Source: JAIYDJ01 sp031400505 (GTDB lineage: Bacteria > Pseudomonadota > Alphaproteobacteria > Rhodobacterales > Rhodobacteraceae). Taken from it: a DNA stretch of 64,000 nt. Position 1 is the stretch's first letter; every line of letters starts with the position of its first letter. Of this stretch, positions 34,456 to 43,023 are shown in pieces. The position numbers and the translations under genes are program-made. Below the pieces are notes generated by a model. The model worked only from the letters and a program-made list of their open reading frames with translations. It was not told where the DNA came from and did not search any database. The stretch spans positions 36,654 through 100,653 of the forward strand of contig JANNPZ010000033.1 in NCBI GenBank assembly GCA_031400505.1, written 5' to 3'.

Positions 34456-35918
34456 CTAGAACGGGTATCCAAGAAGACCCGTCAAGCGCTTGGCAAGGTC
34501 TCTTTCCATTGCTACCAGTCCTTCGCTGTTGTTGAGGTACGGCAAGAACCGATGGTGCTTGAGGTCAAAGGGCACGTCTGCGTTGTTCTGCGTTATTGGG
34601 ATGACCGTCTTGCCCCAAGCATGGGCAATGCCGAGTTCATAGAAGCGTTTTCGTTTCGGTCTGTCAGGTCGCAAATGACCACGGCGGAATGGTTGATCAA
34701 TTCCAGAATGTCGCTGATCACGGTCGAGTTGTTCCAGACTTCGTCTGCACGCTTGGCGGGGAGTGGTGTCTGCGCGCACGCGCGTTGAATGGCCTGATAT
34801 ACCGGCGTGAAGTTCGGCTTGAAGGGCATCATGACACTGATGATGTCATTTCGAGGAGTGGTGTAGGTGTAACCAAGTACGGACTTCGAGGCGGAGAATG
34901 CGGCGGTCTGGGTCACGGTCTGAGCCTGTTCTGAAAAGGTGGTTGCGACATAGGCTTGCAGCTTCGCGAATGAGCCATCGTTTCGAGCTTCCATTGCGGT
35001 CAGGAGGTCGAGAACGTTTCCCGCGTAGTCTGGGTCTTTCCAATCGAGGCTCCGAAGCAGGCGATTGTGCGAGCGAATGTGTTGGGTCCATCCGGTCAGC
35101 ACCCCCACCTCAAAGAAGTTTTCCTTCGTGAAGTTGTTCACGATGATATCTTTCAAGACTAGGATGGTCGGAGGTTGATAGGCTGGGGGATGCAACTCGT
35201 GGTCCAATCCTGCGATGAATGCCAGTCGCCTGACAGCTTGAAGAAAGCCGATGTCCTCTTTCTCTTTCAGCATCGTTACCACGTCACCCTTGGCGTGACA
35301 CCCGAAACAGTAATAGAATCCTTTCCGGTCATCGACATGGAAGCCTGCAGTGGTCTCAGCGTGGAAGGGGCAAGGTGCCCATAGGTCTCCCTTGGCACGA
35401 TTGCTCTTTCGTGTGTCCCAAGTGACGTATCGGCCCGCGACTTCCGAAAGCGGAATTGCGGCGCGCAGGCGATCAAGGAAACCCTCAGGTAGCGGTGTCT
35501 TCTGGACTTGGTTCAATCGCTGTAACTCCACCTCTTCAAGCGCGCAAAAGAGTTCAACCTCAATCCGATCACCGGGCCAATCCGCACCAAGCGTGCAGCC
35601 GTGCCCACCAGCGGCTTCAATGTAGATGCCGTTGTAGCCGCCGGTCGAGTAGGTAGCGTCTGCAACGGCTTGGGGCAGGTCTGCGTGCCACATGTTGTCC
35701 GGGACCGTCACTGTATAGGTGGCTCCGGCTTTCGAGTCACACCAAATGCTATCTATGTTCCGGTGAAAATCGCCCAACCCGTCGACGATCCTTCGCATAG
35801 TCCTGATCTCATCGGCGTAGTCCTTGCGACTGGACAACTCCACACCTTTGTAGCGCTCCGTTTTGCCAGAGGGCTGAGAGTCGATCTGCACACTGCACCT
35901 CTTTGGCGTCCCCCGCAT
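34456..35918 (-). pseudogene. CHC2 zinc-finger protein fused to TIR/deoxyribosyltransferase-like domain, frameshifted
   Basis: Counting from ATG 35918, an unassigned N-terminal region (~1-140) precedes a DnaG-type CHC2 zinc finger: FLDRLRAAIPLSEVAGRYV, then CPFH (C183, H186) and CFGC (C204, C207), ending GFLQAVRRLA. A linker then leads to a C-terminal domain: ISVMMPFKPNFTPVYQAI, ISDILELINHSAVVICDLTD, and after a frame change near 34645-34649 FYELGIAHAWGKTVIPITQ. The last two blocks are hallmarks of TIR-like/nucleoside 2-deoxyribosyltransferase-like domains common in bacterial immune effectors. A single missing base explains the break. The start may be 35936. The function, perhaps DNA sensing joined to a nucleotide-hydrolysing effector, is inference. 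Confidence 0.75.
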
Positions 35919-36049
35919 CTGAAGTGAACCTATCATCCCGCGTGGTTTAGGGGAGGGGATAGTTTCCCGAAAGTGTCGGTGCATAGGTCCCGGCCTCGGT
36001 CGGTGTGAGGATTGCACGGGGCGATTGGACCCCGTGTCAGGAGGCAGAC

Positions 36050-36208
36050 ATGAACGATGAAGACTTCACACCAGAAGAACGCAAGGCGCTGCGCCGGATC
36101 ATCCGCGAGGATCAGGCCAGACGGCAAAGAGAGGCGCAGGAACGAGCGGCGCAGTTGACGTCGCAGTTGCGGGCGCAATACGGGCCGCTTGACCGCTCCG
36201 GCGAGTGA
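36050..36208 (+). CDS. 52-residue highly charged helical protein
   Basis: A small protein, MNDEDFTPEERKALRR followed by a long Arg/Glu/Gln-rich helix, with an excellent AGGAGG 6 bases before the ATG. It is one of only two rightward genes in the element and is divergent from the zinc-finger fusion gene. It ends just before the CCGGGAGC iteron field. A small charged helical protein next to an origin could be a replication or copy-control factor, but no family is recognised. Confidence 0.65.
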   Translation: MNDEDFTPEERKALRRIIREDQARRQREAQERAAQLTSQLRAQYGPLDRSGE

Positions 36209-36214
36209 TCCAGC

Positions 36215-36535
36215 GTCGCCGGGAGCAACCGGGAGCAACCGGGAGCATCCCGGCGACGTAAGCCTATGAACATAAACAACTTTTTCGGATTTACCGGGAG
36301 CCGGGAGCAAAACCGCCATTCCCCCACCCCCCTGTAGGAATATTTTATCTTTCGGCCTGTCTTGCGTGGGGGGGGGGGGTGAGTGGTGGGAAGGCGTCCC
36401 TCCAAAATAAAATATTTTCTCTACACGTAGGAGTTTTCCATTCTGCTCCCGTACTCCCGGTAGATATGAATTTCTTTAATGATTATAAGGGGTTAGTTCA
36501 CCGGGAGCCTCCCGTTTGCTCCCGGTTGCTCCCGG
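36215..36535. repeat. CCGGGAGC iteron field, possible replication origin
   Basis: About ten copies of CCGGGAGC(AA), some partial, occur in ~320 bp. Three are perfect tandem copies with 10-bp period at 36219-36248, enclosed by a 10-bp inverted repeat GTCGCCGGGA/TCCCGGCGAC (36215-36257). Others lie near 36293-36310 and 36501-36508, and opposite-orientation copies (TTGCTCCCGG) at 36444-36461 and 36516-36535. AT-rich stretches and a run of 13 G (about 36368-36380) lie between. Clustered iterons plus AT-rich DNA next to a primase-polymerase gene are typical of plasmid, phage and satellite origins. There is no gene in this stretch. Confidence 0.7.
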
Positions 36536-36580
36536 TGGAAAAAAGACGAACGATTTCATGTAGTTACGCTGAAAAGTCGC

Positions 36581-36967
36581 TCACGCGTCCACCTGCCAAC
36601 CCGCACTGCCACGCGGACCCCGCCTAAACGGCGGCACGATCCCTGAAATCGGGTCTGCGTCGGGGTAGTCGAGTCCGCGCTGAATCCGGAATATCGCATC
36701 AGTCGCACCCTTCGCCGCCTCACCCGCCGTATCGTACCAGATGAAGCTGTGCGTGACGTCTCCGCTTTCCATACCGCTATCCCGCAAACCACGGAGCGCA
36801 TACTTGAACGTCCCCTTGATCTGCCGGTAGCTGTAGATCGTGATCCGGAACCCGGCTTCTTCCCGGACTGCGTTGTAAGTGTTCCGGGCGCGACGCCACC
36901 CCCGCCCCAGAAGCTGAGAGACGTCGACTGGGTCATACCCCTCAGGAACGTGGTAGGAGCCACTCAC
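36581..36967 (-). CDS. Hypothetical protein coupled to the primase-polymerase gene
   Basis: A 128-residue protein of unknown family. It begins at a GTG (36967) overlapping the stop of the primase-polymerase gene (GTGA), so it is translated with it. The sequence includes DVSQLLGRGWRRARNTYNAV near the N-terminus and a basic C-terminal tail (FRRGPRGSAGW), suggesting nucleic-acid contact. It lies between the big replication gene and the iterons, so a role in replication is plausible. Confidence 0.75.
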   Translation of the reverse strand: MSGSYHVPEGYDPVDVSQLLGRGWRRARNTYNAVREEAGFRITIYSYRQIKGTFKYALRGLRDSGMESGDVTHSFIWYDTAGEAAKGATDAIFRIQRGLDYPDADPISGIVPPFRRGPRGSAGWQVDA

Positions 36968-39900
36968 GCCACCCCCTCCTTCTTCACCTTCCCGCCCTCA
37001 AACGAAGACGTCCAGATAGCTGAGTTCGTGCCCGGATGAACGCTGTGTGTCAGGATCAGGTCGCGCCCGTCCGGCATGCGCCAACGCCGCGACGCGAACG
37101 CCTTGAACATGACGCCAATCTTCCGGGTGTCGCCGTAGGCGTCATCCTTGTAGCCCCAACCGGGCAGCTTCAAAAGCTTCCCGTGCTCGTCGTCATCTTC
37201 ATAGAAGGTTTCCAGCAGATTGCGGATCGAGAGTGTCCCCTTTGTCACTGCCCCCGATACGAAGATTGTCCCCGCCGGTTCCTCACCAATCCGCAACGCG
37301 AGCATGGTTTCCGGATCGTCATCGGCGGCGTGCAAGGCCTCTGCTTCATCCCGGTTGCCAAGGAAGCCCTTGATCCCTGCCGCCCCGATAATCCCGCCCA
37401 TGATCCCGGACCAATTCTCGTAGGAGGCGAGAACTTCCTCAGTCTGTTCCACCTTCCCCTGAGCCACCCAATTCTGAATCAAGGTCAGACAGGCCCACAC
37501 CAAATCGCCCCGGTTCGCCGGAACCCACTTCGACAGGTTGTGCGTGAACATGGCCCGGTCCCGCTTCCCCGGCTTCGAGGTCTTGGGGTCGAGAGTGATC
37601 AGGACCGTGCGCCGCGCCAGTTCGCCGGACAGCTTGAGCTTGTTTCCTGCAAATCCAAAGATCGCATTGACCGCGATTTCTGAGGTTTCGGACTTTCCCA
37701 AGACGCGCCCGGAAAATGTCGGGGCGGTCAGGACAGATGCCAACGGACCTGAGTTCACTGCGCTGTTGATGTTGTCGAAGTAGATAATCGGACGTCCGTC
37801 CAAAAGCACGGAGAGCAACAGCTTAGCCATTTCTGCCTTGTCGTCCGGGAGATCGGTGGCAGGCGACGGCGTGCCGGTGACGATGGTCGACAACGAGTTG
37901 ATCAGAAGTGACGCCCCGCTTCCCGGTTCGGCCTTGTTGAAGGCATGGGCAGGGGTCGGACCGACGATCATGGACCGCATGAATGGCAAGAGTATGAACG
38001 ACAGGGCATGCGCCACGGATGGCAGGGCTTCTCCCTTCGCCAACATGTCCACCAGTTCCGCCCGCTTCCACCCGTCAAGGCTGAAATCGCCAAGGACGCC
38101 TTCCACCAGCCATTCGCGCGCCTCTGCCACTTCGGCGGGCGTGGGGGCCTTGCTCACTGCCTTCATGGTGAAGCTACCGGGCGCGTAGAAGAGCCTGCTT
38201 CCCTTGTCGTATCCGGGCTGGGTCAACAGCGATCCCGTCTGCGTGAAGACCGGGGTGGACACGATACCGGCAACACTCGGAAAGAGGCTGTAGTCGCCCG
38301 CATAGAGGTGCGTCACCACTTCATAGGGACAAGCCACACCGATAGCCTTGTCACCCTCTGCAGACACGCGGGCGAATCGTGCCGACCTATTCACATGGTG
38401 CCCGAATCCGTCCTTGTCGAGATTGTTGAAGATCATGCGACCTTCGCTGTCCGCCCGCACGTCGACCAGTCCCGCCGCGTAGTGGAAGATGGTCGGTGTC
38501 CGGGCGTTGGATTCCATGATGCGCTGTCGCGCATATGTGCACACGTCGGTAAAATCCCACTCGTTCACGATTGCCGCGCCGTCTTCGCCCTTCTTGCGCT
38601 CGCGGCTTTCGGCGCGCTGTTCATCCTTCAACGTCTTCAATGTGGCATTAATGTCATGCTTGCTAAGATTGGTCTTGGCGGTGAGAACCTTTGCGACATT
38701 GGCGAGCACGGTCTTGTCCGCGCCCTGCTTGAACAGCTTGGTCAGGAATGCGGTGATTTCCGCCTCAGTGGACTCGGTCGTGAAGGTGGCAGCGGTTTCG
38801 GTAGGATCGGCGCGAGCCGATGTGCTGTCCGGGTCGGCGGTAGCTTCGGCAAGCACTTCCGCTGCCGCCTCAAGGTCCTCTTCCACGGGTTCCGGCGCTT
38901 CGACGCGACGCGTGGCCCCTTCGGGTTCGGGCGCATCCTCTTCCCGGTTTGCAGCGATGTAGCACCGTGCCTCTTCGATCCGTTCCGACAGATAAGCTTC
39001 TGTGTCGTACTTGCTACGGTCCTTCGTTGCGTCGCGGGGGGCTGCGTCAATGGCTTCACGCAAGATGCCGTGCAGTTCGTCTGCGTCGCCGTCCGGGTGT
39101 GACCCCCACCAACTGCACGCCGCGCTGTAGATCGGGTAATGGAACGCACCCTGTCCGTCACCGTCGCCGATGTCCGCCAGATAGCCGTCAAACCCGAGTC
39201 CAGGGTAACTAGTGTTGCGCGTACCAGCCCCAGTGCCGGACCGTGCCGCCTTGCCCTTCGAGGCCTTGGGCGCGTTCTTCGAAGACGCGTTGAACGCCAG
39301 TTCCTCAAGCCATTCCGGCGCGTCCGCAATCCCGACTTCCCATGGCGCGCAATCGTCCTGCCAGCGGTAGTAGCCGCCGCTCGCGTGCACCGACGGGGCG
39401 GCGATGATCTGTCCACCCTCGCCACGAATATCGACCTTGGGCGCGAGCTTGCTGCCGGTGTTCGCAATCGGACGCTTGGTCTTGTACATCCGGTGCTGTC
39501 CCTTGCCGGACCCAGAAATAGACGTAGCCGTGCGAGGCAGTTCGCCATGTTCGGCTTCAAGCGCCCGGACAGCCGCCATGCCCTCTTCGCCGTCCTCGTC
39601 TACCACCAGCAACTTGGAGCCAACCGGGAAAGTGATCGACACGTTCCGGGGCGCACCGATGCGCGCATACCGGAAAGTCTGCCCGTCCTTCGTCTCCGGA
39701 TATTCCCCGTTCCCGGTCCAGAAATCCACAATCTTCGCCGGATCATTGGAGGCGCGTACACCCCACTTCGAACCGCGTGGAATCTTCGCAGACCGCTTGC
39801 CACCCGCAACGCCAGAGCCTTCCCCGGTCCGGGGGTCAATCGCATGGGAGTCGATGACATGCAGGCCATACGCCGCATACCTCAGGGCATAGGCCAGAGT

Positions 39901-40227
39901 CATGGAGTTGTGGTCGGCAACGTCCTTGTGGTCGACATTCACGCGGCGAAGGCCAGCACCGATAAGGGTCTCCACTGCAACCGCCAATTCGTTGGGTACG
40001 TCGATCTCGGCGCGCTGCCGCGCGTCCTCTGCCCTCTGGGTGTGATACAAAGACGGCAAGGGTGGCGCGCCGAAAAACTTGGCGGGCAACCGATCATGCG
40101 ACGCGCGGCGGGTCGCAAGTTCAATGACCTGTCCGCGCGAGTCCGCCCCGGTATCCGCCAAGGTCGTTTCTTCGTCGGTCTGGTCTTCTGGCAATCCTGC
40201 CTGATTTACTGCGCTCATTTCGTTCAT
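36964..40227 (-). CDS. Primase-polymerase / helicase-like replication protein
   Basis: A 1087-residue protein. The N-terminal half resembles bifunctional DNA primase/polymerase (prim-pol, archaeo-eukaryotic primase fold): KWGVRASNDPAKIVDFW, the metal-binding VVDEDG (D210, D212), SGSGKGQHRMYK and VDIRGEGGQIIAAPSVHASGGYYRW. After an acidic linker (~430-520) the C-terminal half looks like a phage/plasmid P-loop ATPase: a Walker B-like PIIYFDNINS (~817) and sensor/Arg motifs GNKLKLSGELARRT. The expected Walker A at ~770 reads PGSGASLLINS and lacks the usual Lys. It probably initiates replication at the adjacent iterons. GGAG precedes ATG 40227. Confidence 0.8.
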   Translation of the reverse strand: MNEMSAVNQAGLPEDQTDEETTLADTGADSRGQVIELATRRASHDRLPAKFFGAPPLPSLYHTQRAEDARQRAEIDVPNELAVAVETLIGAGLRRVNVDHKDVADHNSMTLAYALRYAAYGLHVIDSHAIDPRTGEGSGVAGGKRSAKIPRGSKWGVRASNDPAKIVDFWTGNGEYPETKDGQTFRYARIGAPRNVSITFPVGSKLLVVDEDGEEGMAAVRALEAEHGELPRTATSISGSGKGQHRMYKTKRPIANTGSKLAPKVDIRGEGGQIIAAPSVHASGGYYRWQDDCAPWEVGIADAPEWLEELAFNASSKNAPKASKGKAARSGTGAGTRNTSYPGLGFDGYLADIGDGDGQGAFHYPIYSAACSWWGSHPDGDADELHGILREAIDAAPRDATKDRSKYDTEAYLSERIEEARCYIAANREEDAPEPEGATRRVEAPEPVEEDLEAAAEVLAEATADPDSTSARADPTETAATFTTESTEAEITAFLTKLFKQGADKTVLANVAKVLTAKTNLSKHDINATLKTLKDEQRAESRERKKGEDGAAIVNEWDFTDVCTYARQRIMESNARTPTIFHYAAGLVDVRADSEGRMIFNNLDKDGFGHHVNRSARFARVSAEGDKAIGVACPYEVVTHLYAGDYSLFPSVAGIVSTPVFTQTGSLLTQPGYDKGSRLFYAPGSFTMKAVSKAPTPAEVAEAREWLVEGVLGDFSLDGWKRAELVDMLAKGEALPSVAHALSFILLPFMRSMIVGPTPAHAFNKAEPGSGASLLINSLSTIVTGTPSPATDLPDDKAEMAKLLLSVLLDGRPIIYFDNINSAVNSGPLASVLTAPTFSGRVLGKSETSEIAVNAIFGFAGNKLKLSGELARRTVLITLDPKTSKPGKRDRAMFTHNLSKWVPANRGDLVWACLTLIQNWVAQGKVEQTEEVLASYENWSGIMGGIIGAAGIKGFLGNRDEAEALHAADDDPETMLALRIGEEPAGTIFVSGAVTKGTLSIRNLLETFYEDDDEHGKLLKLPGWGYKDDAYGDTRKIGVMFKAFASRRWRMPDGRDLILTHSVHPGTNSAIWTSSFEGGKVKKEGVA

Positions 40228-40278
40228 TCACTCCGTTCTTGCCATTCGCTGCCCGTTTAAGGGCATTTGTTCTTCGAT

Positions 40279-40437
40279 TCAGTTCTGTGCGCTCAGTTCC
40301 ATCACCTTGCGCGCAAGGTTATTCACCCGTTCCAGATTCCCCCGCGTTAGCGGTTTCTGCGCCGTTCTGGCCAGCAGGTCCGACACAAGGATGATCTGCG
40401 TTTCGCGCTCAGGGTTCGTCAGTTGGACTACGTTCAT
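40279..40437 (-). CDS. 52-residue hypothetical protein
   Basis: A small soluble protein starting MNVVQLTNPERETQIILVSD, with an excellent AAGGAG 7 bases before ATG 40437. It lies 51 bp upstream of the primase-polymerase gene in the same direction. It is Leu/Arg-rich with a likely helix in the C-terminal half (LERVNNLARKVMEL). No family was recognised. The longer frame from 40467 would put its start before the ribosome site. Confidence 0.65.
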   Translation of the reverse strand: MNVVQLTNPERETQIILVSDLLARTAQKPLTRGNLERVNNLARKVMELSAQN

Positions 40438-40467
40438 TTCGTTCTCCTTTGATTTCGATCTGCCCAA

Positions 40468-40737
40468 TATGCCAGATTATCTCGATTTCAGAAGTGTTTA
40501 CGCGACACGGTCTGAAGTTTCGTTTTTGTCACATTGGCCAGCGCTTCCAATTGTTTGCGCTGGCGTTGCAATAAAAATTGAAGTTCAACTTGAAGCGTAA
40601 TTCAATTCCGCTTCAAGCCGAATTGTATGTACGGCTATACGAGATTTCGCAACAATCCGCCAGAATCGGCTATGACAATTCGGCAACACTGCTAAGGTAA
40701 AAAGCAGGCTTTTGGCACATTAAAACCACCACGCCGG
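40468..40737. other. AT-rich interval with a 9-bp inverted repeat
   Basis: No gene seen. It contains CTTGAAGCG (40589-40597) mirrored by CGCTTCAAG (40609-40617), with an AT-rich loop. In the leftward direction it is followed by a sequence ending ATTTTTATT, so it could be a terminator for the cluster to its right or an operator for the replication genes to its left. Confidence 0.45.
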
Positions 40738-41130
40738 TTATTCACCCACGGGTTCAGCAAAGAGAAAGCCTGTAGCCCCTGCGGAAACGGTCAGGGAAAG
40801 GGCGTGATCGTCGCGCCCATAAAACCGCTTGATTGCGCCCAAGAGGTCATACGGTGGGAACAGCCGCTGCACGTTGTCGCCGTGCTCGGTCCGCCAACGC
40901 GTGATCCAGAACCCACCCTGTATCGGGATGAACCCGGCACGGCGCATCGCGCGTTCGGCGTCGGCCTGTCCGAGATGATGGCAGAGTGCTTCAACATCGG
41001 ACACTTCGAGGCGGTAGGCGTCCGGACGGTCGGGGTCATGTTCGAGGTCAAGGTTGTGCATCCGGGCCAGCAAAACCCTTGCCGCCTCCCCAGATAGGGT
41101 CCTTGGGCGGTCGATATTGAAACGGGACAT
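40738..41130 (-). CDS. Hypothetical protein of the element
   Basis: A 130-residue soluble protein starting MSRFNIDRPRTLSGEAARVL, with a central RLEVSDVEALCHHLGQADAERAMRRAGF helical segment. GAAAG lies upstream of ATG 41130. It is in the leftward cluster of small genes that starts near 42800. No family was recognised. Confidence 0.7.
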   Translation of the reverse strand: MSRFNIDRPRTLSGEAARVLLARMHNLDLEHDPDRPDAYRLEVSDVEALCHHLGQADAERAMRRAGFIPIQGGFWITRWRTEHGDNVQRLFPPYDLLGAIKRFYGRDDHALSLTVSAGATGFLFAEPVGE

Positions 41131-41272
41131 GTTCTACTTTCGAGGGGAGGGGAGAGATAGGGGTGCAAGGGGCGACAGACATGTCTGTCGCCCCCTACGG
41201 GGCGGGGGTGGAGTGACCCCGCATGGGGCTGGGGAGGCCCCTAACCGCGTTGGATTCGCGCGGTATTCTTTC

Positions 41273-41509
41273 TCAGGCAGCTAGGCTGTTGCGGACCGCC
41301 CGCATAATCGGACCCGGAGTCCAAACCTGACTCGCGATGCGCGTGACCTTGAAGTTTTCGATCTCGATTTTCAGGCGTTCGGCTTCTTGGGCGTACTGTT
41401 CGGGGGTCCAATTCGCGCGCACTTCGTCGGCTCGCTGCCAACGAAGTGTTTTTTCGACGTGGCGCTTTTCTGCGTCCGGGTCGAGGTCGGGTTCGCCGTC
41501 ATGCCTCAC
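41273..41509 (-). CDS. Small hypothetical protein (78 aa)
   Basis: A charged, mostly helical protein (DAEKRHVEKTLRWQRADEV, EAERLKIEIENFKV). Its ATG overlaps the stop of the upstream 83-residue gene (ATGA), supporting that it is translated. It has no recognised domain. Confidence 0.65.
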   Translation of the reverse strand: MRHDGEPDLDPDAEKRHVEKTLRWQRADEVRANWTPEQYAQEAERLKIEIENFKVTRIASQVWTPGPIMRAVRNSLAA

Positions 41510-41757
41510 CGCTTACCTCCGTCGCGTGCATCCGCGATGGCGTGAAGCCGGTTCCGGCGGCGAGCCGCGTCGGCGTCGGCATCCACGGTCACGGGGGGTC
41601 GAGTGAACCGGGCCTGCAGCCTCTGGTAGTCGTCTGCGCTGATCACGACGCCGGAGAGCGCGAATTTATGTCCGCCCCGGTGGCCTGTGAAGAACAGGTC
41701 CACTGTGGTGCAGCCTGTGGCGCGGATGGCGGCTTCAATCGAGTCAAGCTTGGTCAT
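41506..41757 (-). CDS. Small hypothetical protein (83 aa)
   Basis: Begins MTKLDSIEAAIRATGCTTVD and contains FFTGHRGGHKFALSGVVISADDY, which looks like a small alpha/beta fold; the C-terminus is Arg/Asp-rich. It starts 2 bp after the upstream 161-residue gene and overlaps the 78-residue gene downstream. Family unknown. Confidence 0.68.
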   Translation of the reverse strand: MTKLDSIEAAIRATGCTTVDLFFTGHRGGHKFALSGVVISADDYQRLQARFTRPPVTVDADADAARRRNRLHAIADARDGGKR

Positions 41758-41759
41758 GA

Positions 41760-42245
41760 TCAGGCCAGCCCATGCTTCCTGCAGAAGTCCAACCGGGCCT
41801 TTGCGGACCCAAGAGACAGCGCGCGCCGCAACAGTACCGCCTCTTCATCGGCAGAGTGCTTGGGGGCGGTGGAGGTCGCACCACCCGCAAAGCCGCCCGC
41901 CCGTGCCGCCGTCAGCCGTGCCGCGCGGTCCTTGGGAAGGCTGGCAATTGCGCTTGCAGCCCCGGCTTCAATGTCCCGCTTGAGGTCCTTGTTGGCCTTA
42001 GCCTTGATCACTGCAGGCAGCGCCGCCAGTTCGCGCGCCACCTGTGCCGCGTCGAGTCCAACATCTGAAATCGTGCAGATGCGCGCCTCTGGCAGGTTCA
42101 CGATAGCATCACGGTCGAGAGCGATTCCGAATTCATCGGCTGCAATTTCTGTGACCCGCTGCACGACCTGTTCGAAGCGGTTTTTGTAAAGATCGGACTG
42201 CGCGACCATCGCGCGGAATCCTTCGTTGTTGTCGGTGGTGGTCAT
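41760..42245 (-). CDS. Hypothetical protein (161 aa)
   Basis: ATG 42245 follows AGGAAACAAC and is preferred over a longer frame to 42311. The protein is predicted helical with two parts: an N-terminal DLYKNRFEQVVQRVTEIAADEFGI segment and an Ala-rich C-terminus (SADEEAVLLRRALSLGSAKARLDF). Its start overlaps the upstream gene's stop by 4 bases. No family was recognised; gene order suggests a regulator or replication accessory. Confidence 0.72.
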   Translation of the reverse strand: MTTTDNNEGFRAMVAQSDLYKNRFEQVVQRVTEIAADEFGIALDRDAIVNLPEARICTISDVGLDAAQVARELAALPAVIKAKANKDLKRDIEAGAASAIASLPKDRAARLTAARAGGFAGGATSTAPKHSADEEAVLLRRALSLGSAKARLDFCRKHGLA

Positions 42246-42802
42246 GTTGTTTCCTGTTCTGCGAATACCGGTTCGTACCGGGCGTTGACCAAGGACCAGC
42301 CAACTGCCCATCCACTGGTGAAGTCGGGAAGGTCCTTGGCGTCACCCAGCACAACGAACCGGAGAATTCCGGGGTGCAAAATCAGCTTCAAGCGGAGTGC
42401 GTCCAAGTGCTCGAAGATATGCGAGGTCTGCAGTCCGCGTACCAACGCATCGGTGAAGCGGACCTGCAGCCGGTACAGGCGTTCGCCCTGTGCTGCGTCC
42501 AGCCATGCCACCAGCCGATGACAGGCAGGAAGGACGCCCTCGCCGACGAAGTATGGACCCGATTCCTGCTTGGCAACTTCGAACAAATCCCGAATGCAGC
42601 CCTTTTCAGATGCGCGGATGGTCGGCAAGACTGCCGCCAAGTGGTAGTTCCGCGCACCCACCCCTTTGGTGTGTGGGAGGTCCTTGAATCGACTCCAAAC
42701 GGTCGAGGGGGTGACCCCAACAACGGTCTGATAGGTCTTCTGGGTGACGTGAATGGGCACGGGGCCAAAACTTTCTGCAATTATGACGATTCCTCTTGAC
42801 AC
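42242..42802 (-). CDS. Predicted DNA-binding protein, first gene of the leftward cluster (start uncertain)
   Basis: A protein of up to 186 residues. Its N-terminal IHVTQKTYQTVVGVTPSTVWSRF and GVGARNYHLAAVLPTIRA look like a MerR/AlpA-style helix-turn-helix, an excisionase/regulator fold often first in satellite operons; the remainder is unassigned. The annotated GTG at 42802 lies between the -10 box and the likely transcript start of the promoter found here, so translation probably begins further in, after AGAGGA (42796-42791). No standard start codon is well spaced there, so the true N-terminus is unresolved. Confidence 0.72.
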   Translation of the reverse strand: MSRGIVIIAESFGPVPIHVTQKTYQTVVGVTPSTVWSRFKDLPHTKGVGARNYHLAAVLPTIRASEKGCIRDLFEVAKQESGPYFVGEGVLPACHRLVAWLDAAQGERLYRLQVRFTDALVRGLQTSHIFEHLDALRLKLILHPGILRFVVLGDAKDLPDFTSGWAVGWSLVNARYEPVFAEQETT

Positions 42803-42804
42803 GA

Positions 42805-42834
42805 ACTATACTAAAGTTGCAGCCAATGAGTCAA
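42805..42834 (-). promoter_or_regulatory. Sigma-70-type promoter for the leftward element cluster
   Basis: Read on the minus strand: TTGACT (42834-42829), an 18-bp spacer and TATAGT (42810-42805). It is close to consensus and stands out in a GC-rich genome. It would drive the HTH-like gene and the small genes behind it, perhaps through to the replication genes. Confidence 0.6.
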
Positions 42835-43023
42835 GCGAATCACCAGAACGGGTCAAAATCGGTGGGTTGGCAATAGATGTTTCGGCTGGAAGGTTGGCAG
42901 GACCTGCCTGCTGCCGCAGGCCATGGGCAAGACTGCACCACGGCAAGCCTGCACTGTCGGCAGGACTGCAGCACACCCACCCAGCGCGCCGCCATGACGC
43001 TAACCCGATCACTTGCAGGGTCG

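Noticed and set aside
34640..34660. Programmed -1 frameshifting in the zinc-finger/TIR-like gene
   Set aside because: The change of frame would be -1, but there is no X-XXY-YYZ slippery heptamer in phase and no clear stimulatory hairpin; a one-base deletion is simpler.
36215..36535. CRISPR array
   Set aside because: The repeated CCGGGAGC units are too short, occur in both orientations, and have no regular 30-40-base spacers; no cas genes are present.
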